Assembly: GCF_011045015.1 (NCBI RefSeq)
Contig: NZ_JAAKZY010000004.1
Coordinates: 1 to 64,000, forward strand
Source: Streptomyces scabichelini
GTDB lineage: Bacteria; Actinomycetota; Actinomycetes; Streptomycetales; Streptomycetaceae
DNA length: 64,000 nucleotides
Direction of reading: 5' to 3'
Below are positions 17,602 through 26,093 of this stretch, piece after piece. How positions within the stretch are numbered: the stretch's first letter is position 1; every line of letters begins with the position of its first letter. A model generated the notes under the pieces. The model made no database searches and was not told where the DNA came from. It was given only the letters and a program-made list of their open reading frames with translations. Position numbers and translations under genes: made by a program.

Positions 17602-17632
17602 TCCGGCGGCTGAAGATCCGTGGGGTACCCGG

Positions 17633-18382
17633 TCATGTCGAGTCCCCTGGAGACACGAGCCCGGTCTCATAGGCGAGGACGACGGCCTGCGCGCGGTCGC
17701 GGAGGGTGAGCTTGGCGAAGATGCGCGCGACGTGGGATTTCACGGTGGCTTCGCTGAGGGTCAGCTTCGCGGCCAGTTCGGCGTTGGAGAGGCCGCGGCC
17801 CAGGAGGGTGAGGACCTCGAGTTCCCTGGGGGTCAGGGGGGTGAGGTCGCGGTGCGGTGGGACCGGTTCGGCGCTCCGGCCGAGGGAGGCACCGGGGCGG
17901 CGTTCGCCTCCGGCGCCGCATTCTTGTCTGCCTGATTCCTGTCTGCCTGGCGCCGCGAAACGCTCGACGAGGCGCCGCGTGATCGAGGGGGCGAGCAGGG
18001 CGTCGCCCGTGTCGACCAGGCGTACGGCGGCTGCCAGGTGCTCGGGGGTGACGTCCTTCAGCAGGAAGCCGCTCGCGCCCAGGGCCAGGGCCTCGTACAC
18101 GTAACGGTCGAGGTCGAAGGTGGTGAGCATCACCACCCGGCATTCCGGGGCCTGTTGCAGGATGAGCCGGGCCGCCTCCAGGCCGTCCATGTTCGGCATG
18201 CGGATGTCCATGAGGACCACGTCCGGCCGCAGTTCGCGGGCCGCCGCCACCGCCTCGGCTCCGTCGGCCGCCTCGCCGACGACCTCGATGCCGCGGGTCG
18301 TCAGGATCAGCCGGAACCCCGTACGGATCAGGGTCTGGTCATCGGCGACGAGGACCCGCGGTGCCCGCTCGGCCCCACTCAT
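17633..18382 (-). CDS. NarL/FixJ family response regulator
   Basis: A 249-residue two-component regulator. Receiver domain at ~10-125 with acidic pocket in VADDQ, phospho-acceptor Asp59 in VLMDIRMPNMDG and the conserved Lys in FLLKDV; LuxR-type helix-turn-helix from ~180 (LTPRELEVLTLLGRGLSNAELA). The linker is long and Gly/Arg-rich (~residues 145-175), unusual for the family. Its ATG overlaps the kinase stop by four bases (ATGA), so the two are coupled. The pair is divergent from an ABC exporter and likely controls it. Confidence 0.92.
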   Translation of the reverse strand: MSGAERAPRVLVADDQTLIRTGFRLILTTRGIEVVGEAADGAEAVAAARELRPDVVLMDIRMPNMDGLEAARLILQQAPECRVVMLTTFDLDRYVYEALALGASGFLLKDVTPEHLAAAVRLVDTGDALLAPSITRRLVERFAAPGRQESGRQECGAGGERRPGASLGRSAEPVPPHRDLTPLTPRELEVLTLLGRGLSNAELAAKLTLSEATVKSHVARIFAKLTLRDRAQAVVLAYETGLVSPGDST

Positions 18383-19482
18383 GGACGGTCCAGGGGGATG
18401 CGCGCCCGCACCCGGTACCCGCCGCCGAGGCGACGCCGGGCATCCAACTCGCCCCCGTACACGGCGACCCGCTCGCGGAGCCCCAAGAGCCCTCGGCCCG
18501 TGCCGTCCCCGCGCCCGGCCGGCCCGGACCGCTGCGGCGCGACCCCGGCACTGTTCGGCGAGACAATCGCGCCGGTCCGCCCGTCCGGCCCACCGACGCC
18601 CGTCCCACCGGTCGGCCTGACCGCGCCACCGGCGTCCGACACGCCGAACTGCCCGCCCTCTCCCGTGGTGCCCCGTCGCCTGTCGAGTCGACCAGCCCTC
18701 GTCCGGTGAGTCGGCTTCTCCTCGGAGTCACCGACGCTCGGCCGCGTCCCCGTCAGCACGCTGGGCCCGGTGTTCAGCACCTCCACCCGGAGGGAGCGGT
18801 CGGCGTAGCGTACGGTCACCTCGGCCTTTCCGCCGTCGCCGTGTTTGAGGGCGTTCGTCAGGGACTCCTGGACGATCCGGTACGCGGTCATGTCGATCCC
18901 GGCCGGCAGCGGGCGGGGCTCGCCGGAGATCCGTACCTCAACCGGCAGGCCGGCGAAGGCGATCCGGTCGACCAGCCGGCTCAGTGCGCTCAGGCCGGGC
19001 TGGGGCGCCAGGCTCGGACCGGCCGTCACGACGTCACCGTGCCAGGCATCCCAACTGTCCCCGTCGTCGCGTACGTCTGTGCCGCTCTCGTCGTCCTCGC
19101 CGCTCTGCGACGGCGCCAACACTCCGAGCAGATGCCGCAGTTCGGTCATCGTGGAGCGGCCCGCATCCTCGACGGCCCGGATCGCCGCCTCGGCCTCGTC
19201 GGGCATGGTCTTCAGTACGTCGCGGGCGGCGCCGGCCTGCACCACCATGAGGCTGACGTTGTGACTGACGATGTCGTGCAACTCCCTGGCGATACGGTCC
19301 CGTTCGCCCCGGACGGCGCCGCGGGCCGCTCTCTGCCGCTCCTGCTCCAGCAGCCAGCCCCGTTCCTCCATGGCTCTGCGGTGCCGATGCCGCGCCCGCA
19401 GGTACGCCACGCCGAGCCACGCGGCGGCGGCACACGCCACCACCAGCGCCGCAACAAGCAGGCCCACCCCCGACGACGACAC
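18379..19482 (-). CDS. Sensor histidine kinase (DesK/NarX-like class) with a large insertion in the ATPase domain
   Basis: A 367-residue kinase. A single N-terminal transmembrane helix (~5-28) is followed by a HisKA_3 dimerisation helix with phospho-acceptor His69 (ELHDIVSHN) and a HATPase domain (N box SLTNALKHG, C-terminal GRGLLGLRERV). About 88 Gly/Thr/Arg-rich residues (241-328) separate the NTG motif from the final glycine box; related kinases have 10-20 there. The GTG at 19482 is chosen because GAAGGTGG precedes it and the helix begins there; the frame stays open far upstream only as antisense of the transporter. The short sensor part suggests it detects a membrane signal or its partner transporter. 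Confidence 0.88.
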   Translation of the reverse strand: MSSSGVGLLVAALVVACAAAAWLGVAYLRARHRHRRAMEERGWLLEQERQRAARGAVRGERDRIARELHDIVSHNVSLMVVQAGAARDVLKTMPDEAEAAIRAVEDAGRSTMTELRHLLGVLAPSQSGEDDESGTDVRDDGDSWDAWHGDVVTAGPSLAPQPGLSALSRLVDRIAFAGLPVEVRISGEPRPLPAGIDMTAYRIVQESLTNALKHGDGGKAEVTVRYADRSLRVEVLNTGPSVLTGTRPSVGDSEEKPTHRTRAGRLDRRRGTTGEGGQFGVSDAGGAVRPTGGTGVGGPDGRTGAIVSPNSAGVAPQRSGPAGRGDGTGRGLLGLRERVAVYGGELDARRRLGGGYRVRARIPLDRP

Positions 19483-19507
19483 ACGCCCACCTTCGCAGAG
19501 CGGTCCG

Positions 19508-19597
19508 TGATGCGCATCATCCTCCGGATGCAGGCGCCTGCATCCATGGGACGAGACGAGCCGAAAAAGACGGCGGTTTGCCATCCGGGGACGGATG
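19508..19597. promoter_or_regulatory. Cluster of palindromes between kinase and exporter genes
   Basis: TGATGCGCATCA (19508-19519) and the 20-base perfect palindrome GGATGCAGGCGCCTGCATCC (19526-19545), then CATCC-N6-GGATG (19582-19597). All share GGATG/CATCC halves. Situated in the 148-base divergent region, they are strong candidates for the response regulator's binding sites. Confidence 0.6.
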
Positions 19598-19630
19598 TCC
19601 GGCCGGGTCCGCAGCCCTACCGTCCTGTGC

Positions 19631-20413
19631 ATGGTCATAGAAGAGGGCACGGGACAGACGCGACAGGCCGGGCAGGTCGTCGTACGGCTGGAGGACGTAC
19701 GCAAGGAGTACGGCGAGACGGCGGCGCTGGACGGCGTATCGCTGGAGGTCCGGGCCGGAGAGGCGGTCGCGGTGATGGGGCCGTCGGGCTGCGGCAAGTC
19801 CACGCTGCTCAACATGATCGCAGGGCTTGACCGTCCGACGTCCGGTGCGGTCGTCGTGCACGGCGAGGATGTGGGGCGGCTCGGCGGGAAGGCGCTGGCG
19901 CTGTACCGGCGGCGCCGGATCGGCATGGTCTTCCAGTTCTTCAACCTCATCGACGACCTGTCGGCCCTGGACAACGTCGCGCTGGCCGCCCAGCTGACCG
20001 GGACCCCGGCCGGGCAGGCCCGCAGGCGCGCGCTGGAGCTGTTCGACGAACTCGGCATCGCCGACCGGAAGAACGCCTATCCCTCGGTGCTCAGCGGTGG
20101 CGAGCGCCAGCGCGTCGGTGTCGCCCGTGCCCTGATGAACCGCCCGGCCCTGCTGCTGGCCGACGAGCCGACCGGCGCGCTGGACAGCCGGGCCGGCGAG
20201 CAGGTGATGGACCTGCTGCTCGACCTCAACCAGATCGGCCAGACACTGCTGTTGGTCACGCATGACGAGCGCCTCGCGCAGCGCTGCGCGAGTCGCTTGA
20301 TCGAGCTGGCGGACGGCCGAGTGGTCGGAGAACACCGCTTGGACGAGGGTGAGGGGAACGACGGGATCACCCTGGACGACAACGACGAGAAGCCCCTGGG
20401 ACGGACCGCGTGA
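19631..20413 (+). CDS. ABC transporter ATP-binding protein (MacB/LolD type)
   Basis: A 260-residue ATPase of the MacB/FtsE group. Walker A GPSGCGKST, Q-loop FQFFNLIDDL, signature LSGGERQRV, Walker B LLLADEPTGALD and H-loop VTHD are intact. The acidic C-terminal tail (~25 residues) is unusual. The ATG at 19631 (MVIEEGTG) has no ribosome site and lies ~8 bases after a TACCGT-like -10 box, so the message may be leaderless. The stop overlaps the permease start by four bases. It is divergent from, and probably regulated by, the two-component pair. Confidence 0.9.
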   Translation: MVIEEGTGQTRQAGQVVVRLEDVRKEYGETAALDGVSLEVRAGEAVAVMGPSGCGKSTLLNMIAGLDRPTSGAVVVHGEDVGRLGGKALALYRRRRIGMVFQFFNLIDDLSALDNVALAAQLTGTPAGQARRRALELFDELGIADRKNAYPSVLSGGERQRVGVARALMNRPALLLADEPTGALDSRAGEQVMDLLLDLNQIGQTLLLVTHDERLAQRCASRLIELADGRVVGEHRLDEGEGNDGITLDDNDEKPLGRTA

Positions 20414-22728
20414 GCGCCGTGTGGCGGGCCGCGCGCGGGGCCGTACGCCGTCGCAGGCTTCAGACGTTCGTCATCGGCCTGGTCGTCCTGATGTCCACGG
20501 GGACGATCGTCGTCGCGCTGGGCCTGGTGGACGCCGCCTCCGCGCCCTTCGACCGCGCCTTCGGCAAGCAGCGCGGCGCCCACGCCGTTGCCACCTTCGA
20601 CCCGGGCAAGGCCTCGGACGCCCAACTCGCGCGCGCGGCGCGGCAGCCGGGCGTCGAGGCCGCCGCGGGTCCCTTCCGGCAGGCCGTGCTGGAGCTGCCC
20701 CGGAAGACCGCCCGGCGCTTCGGCCTGGACACCGGCGTCGCGGTCGTCGGCCGTGCGGGGCCGGGCGGTCCGGTGGACCGGGTGGACCTCTGGGGCGGGC
20801 GCTGGGCCACCCGACCCGGCGAGATCGTGCTGAACAGGGACCCGGGCTGGACGACGGAACATCTGGGCAAGAAGATCAAGGTGCCCGGCGGGCCGACCCT
20901 CACCATCGTCGGGCACGCCTTCACCCTGAGCCAGTCGGCCGACGCCTGGGTCGCGCCCGGTCAGATCGCGGCCCTGGGTCCGACCGCCACGCAGATGCTC
21001 TTCCGGTTCGAGGACTCCTCGACGGAGGGCGGGGTCCGCTCGGCCTTGTCGGCCGTCACCGCCGAACTGCCGCCGGACTCGCTGACGGCCTCGCAGTCGT
21101 ACCTCACCATCAAGCACCAGATCGGCAGTTCGGCCCGGGCCTACGCCCCATACCTCATGGCCTTCGGCGTCCTGGGGATCGTGGTGGCGGTACTGATCGT
21201 CGCCAACGTGGTGAGCGGCGCGGTCATCTCGGGCTTCCGCCACATCGGGATCCTCAAGGCCATCGGCTTCACGCCCGGTCAAGTGGTCGCCGTCTACCTC
21301 GCGATGGTGTCCGTCCCGGCGGTCGTCGGATGTGTACTCGGCACCGTCATCGGCAACCTGCTGGCGCGGCCTCTGCTGGAGTTCGCCTTCACGGGGCCCG
21401 ACGCGGGAGTGATGCGCGACAGCGTCGGTGGTGTACCGGCCTGGGTGAACGCCGTGGCCCTGCTGGGCCTCCCGTCCGCCGTCGTCCTCGCCGCGCTCGT
21501 CCCCGCCCTTCGCGCGCACCGGATGTCCGCGGCCCGGGCGATCAGCGCGGGCAGCGCGCAGCGCTCCGGGCGCGCGCTGCGGATCCAGCGTCGGCTGGCG
21601 AGCAGCAGGCTGCCGCGCTCGGTCAGCCTGGGCCTGGCGCTGCCGTTCGCCCGCCCGGGCCGCAGCGCCCTCACGCTCGCGGCCGTCGTCCTCGGGGTGA
21701 CCACCGTGACGTTCGCGACGGGCCTGGCCACGACGATGACCCGGTTCGGGAACGTGGGCGAAGGCGCCTACCAAGTCGTGGTGTACGCCGGGAACTTCAA
21801 GGACGGCAGAGAGATCGACCCGGAGCACGGCGACCGTGACCTCCACTCGCTCCTGCGCTCCCTTCCCGGCGCGACCGAGGTGACCGCGCGGGGGTACGCC
21901 GACGCGCGTGTCGCCGGGCACCCGGGAGGGGTGGACGTCGAGGGCCGACGGGGGGACCGGCCCGCCATGGGTGACGTACTCGTCGAGGGGCGGTGGATGC
22001 GCGACACGGACGAGATCGTCGCCCCGACACCGTTCCTGCGCGAGCGCGGCTTGGAGGTCGGCGACCGCCTTCTCCTGGAGAAGGGCGACCGTCGGGAGCG
22101 CGTGACGGTCGTCGGAGAGGCCATGGGCGGCAACGCCCGTAACATGTACGCGAGTTGGGCGACGATGAGGGCCCTGGCGCCGCAGGAGGAGGCGATCGCC
22201 TATCACGTCAAGCTCGCCCAAGGCACGGACCCGGACGCCTACATGGCCGCGGCTCGGGCCGCCGATGCCGGCGTCAACCCGACGGCGAACGGCCCGAACA
22301 CCGTCACGCAGACCATCGTCGGTTCCGCGTCCGTCCTCACCCTGATGCTGGCCGCGGTCGCGTCCCTCGGCGTCTTCAACACGGTCGTCCTCAACACTCG
22401 CGAGCGCCGTCGCGACCTGGGCATGCTCAAGTCCATCGGCATGACGCCACGTCAGGTGACGGTGATGATGGTGTCCTCGATGGCTGCCCTGGGCGTGGTC
22501 GGCGGACTGCTCGGCATCCCCCTGGGCATCGTCGGCCACCACCTGATCGTCCCGGAGATGGCCGACGCGGTGGACCTCGCCCTCCCGGCGTACATGACGG
22601 ACGTCTGGCAGCCCCTCGCCCTCACCGCCCTGGCTTTCGCAGGACTCACCATCACCAGCCTGGGCGCCTTCATCCCGTCCCGCAGGGCGGCCCGCCTCAC
22701 CATCGCGGAGGTACTTCACAACGAGTGA
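20410..22728 (+). CDS. ABC transporter permease, FtsX-like (duplicated)
   Basis: A 772-residue permease with two FtsX domains in tandem: the first helix at ~18-40, a large extracytoplasmic domain, then a three-helix FtsX core near residues 240-370; this arrangement repeats from ~420 to the end (LGMLKSIGMTPRQVTVMM mirrors HIGILKAIGFTPGQVVAVY). Such proteins work with a MacB-like ATPase in export or resistance to peptides and antibiotics in Streptomyces. The GTG start overlaps the ATPase stop (GTGA). Substrate unknown. Confidence 0.9.
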   Translation: MSAVWRAARGAVRRRRLQTFVIGLVVLMSTGTIVVALGLVDAASAPFDRAFGKQRGAHAVATFDPGKASDAQLARAARQPGVEAAAGPFRQAVLELPRKTARRFGLDTGVAVVGRAGPGGPVDRVDLWGGRWATRPGEIVLNRDPGWTTEHLGKKIKVPGGPTLTIVGHAFTLSQSADAWVAPGQIAALGPTATQMLFRFEDSSTEGGVRSALSAVTAELPPDSLTASQSYLTIKHQIGSSARAYAPYLMAFGVLGIVVAVLIVANVVSGAVISGFRHIGILKAIGFTPGQVVAVYLAMVSVPAVVGCVLGTVIGNLLARPLLEFAFTGPDAGVMRDSVGGVPAWVNAVALLGLPSAVVLAALVPALRAHRMSAARAISAGSAQRSGRALRIQRRLASSRLPRSVSLGLALPFARPGRSALTLAAVVLGVTTVTFATGLATTMTRFGNVGEGAYQVVVYAGNFKDGREIDPEHGDRDLHSLLRSLPGATEVTARGYADARVAGHPGGVDVEGRRGDRPAMGDVLVEGRWMRDTDEIVAPTPFLRERGLEVGDRLLLEKGDRRERVTVVGEAMGGNARNMYASWATMRALAPQEEAIAYHVKLAQGTDPDAYMAAARAADAGVNPTANGPNTVTQTIVGSASVLTLMLAAVASLGVFNTVVLNTRERRRDLGMLKSIGMTPRQVTVMMVSSMAALGVVGGLLGIPLGIVGHHLIVPEMADAVDLALPAYMTDVWQPLALTALAFAGLTITSLGAFIPSRRAARLTIAEVLHNE

Positions 22729-22762
22729 CCTCCGCGAGGCCGAAGGCTATTGGACCGCGCTA

Positions 22763-22782
22763 TTGGACTGATCGATTCAAAA
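22763..22782. promoter_or_regulatory. Candidate TetR operator, site 1
   Basis: TTGGACTGATCGATTCAAAA, an imperfect palindrome immediately before the TetR gene. It matches 18 of 20 bases of the site before the MFS gene (23440-23459). An extra half-copy ATTGGAC is at 22749-22755. Confidence 0.65.
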
Positions 22783-22799
22783 ACTGCTACGGTCCCACC

Positions 22800-23396
22800 A
22801 TGGCCCGACCGAGAACCTTCGACGAGGAGCGGGCCCTGGACGCGGCGATGCACACCTTCTGGGAGAAGGGCTACGAGGCCACCTCCACACAGGACTTGTG
22901 CGACGCCACCGGACTGGGCCGCAGCAGCGTCTACAACACATTCAAGAGCAAGCACGACCTGTTCCAGCGTGCGCTCGCCCGCTACATCGACGCCATGACG
23001 AGCGCTCAGCTGGCCGTTCTGGACGACTCCGAGCGGTCGGCCGCGGACCGCATCCGCACTCTCCTCGCCATGGTCGTCGAGGGCGAGACGGACTATCGGG
23101 CAGGCGGCCGCAGCCTCGGCTGTCTGGGCGTGAACACCACCGTCGAGCTGGCCGGGCGTGACGCGACGGCGGCCGGAATGCTGGAGCGCGACACAGCCCG
23201 CCGCCTGGCCGCCCTCCGGGCCGTACTGGAGGCCGGCCGACGTGACGGGAGCATCACGTCCCCGCGGGATCCGGGAGAGCTGGCCCGCTTCATCAACGCG
23301 GCGATCGGCGGCATGCGGATCTCCAGCCAGGGCGGCGCCGACCGCACCGCCCTGGAGTCCATCGCCGAGATCACCATGGACGCACTGATCCACTGA
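22800..23396 (+). CDS. TetR/AcrR family regulator
   Basis: A 198-residue TetR repressor: N-terminal helix-turn-helix (FDEERALDAAMHTFWEKGYEATSTQDLCDATGLGRSSVYNTF) and a helical ligand domain. The ATG at 22800 gives the family-standard start MARPRTF; the frame is open upstream only as antisense. It precedes an MFS exporter on the same strand, and near-identical 20-base elements lie before both genes, so it is expected to repress itself and the exporter. Confidence 0.9.
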   Translation: MARPRTFDEERALDAAMHTFWEKGYEATSTQDLCDATGLGRSSVYNTFKSKHDLFQRALARYIDAMTSAQLAVLDDSERSAADRIRTLLAMVVEGETDYRAGGRSLGCLGVNTTVELAGRDATAAGMLERDTARRLAALRAVLEAGRRDGSITSPRDPGELARFINAAIGGMRISSQGGADRTALESIAEITMDALIH

Positions 23397-23439
23397 TCCA
23401 GGGCACCCCTTTCGTGGGGCACATCCGTATGCCCATGTT

Positions 23440-23459
23440 TTGGACTGAACGATTCATAA
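23440..23459. promoter_or_regulatory. Candidate TetR operator, site 2
   Basis: TTGGACTGAACGATTCATAA, 38 bases upstream of the MFS start, matching site 1 at 18 of 20 positions. Confidence 0.65.
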
Positions 23460-23496
23460 TTCTCTCGCAAACATAGATTCCCGAAGGAGTTCGAAC

Positions 23497-24918
23497 GTGC
23501 CCCGTGCCGTATATGTACTGGCGCTCGGCATCTTCGCCATGGTGACCAGCGAGTTCGTGGTCGCCGGGCTGATGCCGCAGATGGCGGAAGGGCTGGACGC
23601 CACCATCCCGCAGATCGGGTATCTGATCACCGCGTTCGCGGTGGCCATGGCGGTCGGCGGGCCGTTCCTGACGGTGGCGGTGCTGAAGGTGCCGCCGCGC
23701 ACGGCGCTGATGGTGCTGTTCACCGTCTTCCTGGCCGGCAACGTGCTGGCCGCCACCGCGACCGGCTACACCACCATGGTGGTCGCCCGCATCATCACCG
23801 GCATCGCCTCCCAGGCGTTCTTCGGCGTGGCGATCTCACTCTGCGCCCAGCTCTTCCGCCCCGAGGTCCGCGGTCGCGCCATCGCCGTCGCCATGAACGG
23901 CTTGATGCTCGGCACACTGCTCGGTCTGCCCCTCTCCACTCTGGTCGGCGAGCGGTTCGGCTGGCGTGCGGCGTTCTGGACCATCTCCGCGCTCACCCTG
24001 ATCGCCGCCCTGGTCACCATGTTCGGCGTGCCCCGCCTCGGCCGCGCCGAGGACGGCGGCGGTTTCCGTCAGGAGATCGGTGTCTTCAAGAACCCCAAGC
24101 TTTGGCGGGTGCTCAGCACCAGCACGCTCATCATCGGCGCCACTTTCTCCGCCTTCAGCTATTTCAACCCCATCCTCACCGAGCTCACCGGCTTCTCCAC
24201 CGGCACGGTCCCCCTCCTACTGATCGCCTACGGTGCCGCAACCGTGGTCGGCAACACCGTCGTCGGCCGGTTCGCCGACCGCCACACCCTGCCCGTCCTG
24301 GCCATCGGTCTCGTACTCAACCTGCTCTTCCTCACCGGCTTCGCCGTCTTCGCCGAACTTCCCGCACCCGCGCTCGTCTGCATGCTGGGCATCGGCCTGG
24401 TCGGCGTCACCATGAACCCCGCCATGGCGACCCGCGTCCAGCGCACCGGCAATGCCCGCCCGCTGGTCAACACCGTCCACTCCTCCTTCATCACCCTCGG
24501 CATCATCCTCGGCTCCTCCATCGGCGCGGTCGTCATCGACACCTGGGGCCTGCACGCCCCGCTCTGGCTCGGCGCCACCATGGCCCTCGTCGGCCTCGCC
24601 ACGCTCGTGCCCGACCTTGCGATCGCTCTGCGCCAGGGCGCGCCACGGGCTGCCGGTCTCCGGGGCCCGCGACAGGACACGGTAGTGATCGCTGACGCCC
24701 AGCAGCTCTTCGTGGGTGCCGGTGGCGATGACCCGGCCGCCGTCCAGTACGACGATGAGGTCGGCGGCGCGGATGGTCGAGTAGCGGTGTGCGATGACCA
24801 GGAGGGCGCATTCGCCCGAGACATGGCGGATCGAGCGGCGCAGGGCCGCCTCGTTGACCGCGTCCAGGTGTGCGGTCGGCTCGTCGAGGAGGAACAGGCT
24901 CGGCCGGGTCAGCAGTGA
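23497..24918 (+). CDS. MFS transporter (DHA1, AraJ/Cmr-like) with abnormal C-terminal read-through
   Basis: Residues 1 to ~376 form a complete 12-helix DHA1 drug-exporter-type protein (VTSEFVVAGLMPQMAEGLDATIPQIG, GVAISLCAQLFRPEVRGRAIAV, TWGLHAPLWLGATMAL). The natural end, near ATLVPDL, has been lost: from ~24630 the frame continues about 95 residues through sequence that is the reverse complement of an ABC ATPase. The tail is therefore not native, although the transporter body may still work. The GTG at 23497 follows GAAGGAG. The TetR-type operator lies just upstream. Confidence 0.8.
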   Translation: MPRAVYVLALGIFAMVTSEFVVAGLMPQMAEGLDATIPQIGYLITAFAVAMAVGGPFLTVAVLKVPPRTALMVLFTVFLAGNVLAATATGYTTMVVARIITGIASQAFFGVAISLCAQLFRPEVRGRAIAVAMNGLMLGTLLGLPLSTLVGERFGWRAAFWTISALTLIAALVTMFGVPRLGRAEDGGGFRQEIGVFKNPKLWRVLSTSTLIIGATFSAFSYFNPILTELTGFSTGTVPLLLIAYGAATVVGNTVVGRFADRHTLPVLAIGLVLNLLFLTGFAVFAELPAPALVCMLGIGLVGVTMNPAMATRVQRTGNARPLVNTVHSSFITLGIILGSSIGAVVIDTWGLHAPLWLGATMALVGLATLVPDLAIALRQGAPRAAGLRGPRQDTVVIADAQQLFVGAGGDDPAAVQYDDEVGGADGRVAVCDDQEGAFARDMADRAAQGRLVDRVQVCGRLVEEEQARPGQQ

Positions 24919-25103
24919 GCGGGCGATGGCGATCCGCTGGCGCTCACCGCCGGACAGGGCGGTGCCGTGCTCGCCGGCCTCCATGTCCGGGCCACGCGAA
25001 AGCCTGGACACCAACTCGGTGAGCTGGGCGAGCTCGATCACGCGGTCGAGCTCGTCCGGGCCGGCGTCCGGCGCGGCGTACAGCAGCGTAGGCGGCACAC
25101 TCG
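24636..25103 (-). pseudogene. Remnant of an ABC exporter (C-terminal part of ATPase domain)
   Basis: The minus strand encodes the last half of an exporter-type nucleotide-binding domain: signature LSGGERQRIAIARSLL, Walker B LFLLDEPTAHLD, H-loop VIAHRYSTI, ending DHYRVLSRAP. Walker A and the membrane domain are absent, and a short stretch before PDAGPDELDRV is missing. It lies between the MFS gene end and the LysR gene end, and it has removed the MFS stop codon. Confidence 0.8.
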
Positions 25104-26009
25104 TCACGGACTCGGAGGCCGCGCTCCGTCGCACAGGCACTGAACGCAGGCGTCCACAAAGGTCCGTACGGCCTTGCGCTCGTCCGCCGTCCGCCAGACC
25201 ACCGCGAGCCGGCTGGGCGACAGGCCGGAGACCGGACGGAAAGCGATGTCGTCACGTTCGTAGATGCCCGCGTTGCCCGCGGCGACCAGCACCACGCCCA
25301 GGCCCGACGCCACTGCTTCGAACGTCTCCTCCGCCGTCTCGGCCTCGGCGGCGATCCGGGCCGGACGCGTCCGCTCGGCCGCCGCCAGCCAGAAGTCCCG
25401 TAGTGGCCCGGCCGAGAGCGGCAGCGCGATGACCGGCTCCCCGGCAAAGTCCGCGAACGGCACGACGTCGAAGCGGGAGAGGCGGTGGCCGCGCGGCAGC
25501 GCCACCCATCGCTCCTCCTCGCTGACCACCTTCCAGGACAGCCCGCTGTCCGGCACGGGCAGCCAGGCGATGGCGACATCCGTCTCGCCGCTCGCCAGCC
25601 CCGCGGTCGGGTCGTCCCACGACACCTGACGGAAGTGCAGCCGCCAGTCGGGCAGTACCTCCTGAAGGCGGGCGGTGGTGGTCGGGATCAGACCGCGGCC
25701 GATCCGGGTCTGGAACCCGACGGTCAACGCGGTCTGCCGCGCGGCCGCGGTCTCAGCGACCATGCGTCGCGCGTCGTCCCACGCCTCGACCATCTGCCGG
25801 GCCACGGGCAGCAGCGTCTCGCCGGCCGGCGTCAGCACCACCGTGCGCCGATCGCGCTCGAACAGCCGCGCCCGCAGGGCCGATTCAAGTCGGCGGATCT
25901 GTTTGCTGAGCGCCGGCTGCGACACGTACAGCCGCTCGGCTGCTCTGGTGAAGCTCAACTCGTCGGCGACGGCGGCGAAATACCGGAGGTCTTGGACCCG
26001 TACGTCCAT
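25104..26009 (-). CDS. LysR family transcriptional regulator
   Basis: A 301-residue LTTR with N-terminal helix-turn-helix (LRYFAAVADELSFTRAAERLYVSQPALSKQIRRLE) and a full effector domain. It is divergent from an F420-type oxidoreductase gene. A perfect LysR box, ATAACC-GGA-GGTTAT, overlaps its own start codon, indicating autorepression plus control of the divergent oxidoreductase/MFS operon. Its 3' end abuts the ABC remnant. Confidence 0.9.
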   Translation of the reverse strand: MDVRVQDLRYFAAVADELSFTRAAERLYVSQPALSKQIRRLESALRARLFERDRRTVVLTPAGETLLPVARQMVEAWDDARRMVAETAAARQTALTVGFQTRIGRGLIPTTTARLQEVLPDWRLHFRQVSWDDPTAGLASGETDVAIAWLPVPDSGLSWKVVSEEERWVALPRGHRLSRFDVVPFADFAGEPVIALPLSAGPLRDFWLAAAERTRPARIAAEAETAEETFEAVASGLGVVLVAAGNAGIYERDDIAFRPVSGLSPSRLAVVWRTADERKAVRTFVDACVQCLCDGARPPSP

Positions 26010-26022
26010 AACCGGAGGTTAT
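26008..26022. promoter_or_regulatory. LysR-type operator overlapping the start codon
   Basis: ATAACC-GGA-GGTTAT, a perfect 6-3-6 palindrome of T-N11-A form that covers the regulator's start codon (26007-26009). Confidence 0.7.
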
Positions 26023-26093
26023 AACAACGGGTCTTGGACGAGGGCACGACGACGGCCGGACGATCGGCGACAGGACCGAACGAGAGGTTGCCG

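Noticed and set aside
19483..20058. N-terminal extension of the histidine kinase frame
   Set aside because: The residues are Ser/Arg-rich antisense of the ABC ATPase; the ribosome site and membrane helix place the start at 19482.
20077..22719. 880-codon minus-strand open frame
   Set aside because: It lies opposite the ABC ATPase and FtsX permease genes, whose motifs are complete; the antisense translation is His/Arg/Asp-rich noise typical of high-GC DNA.
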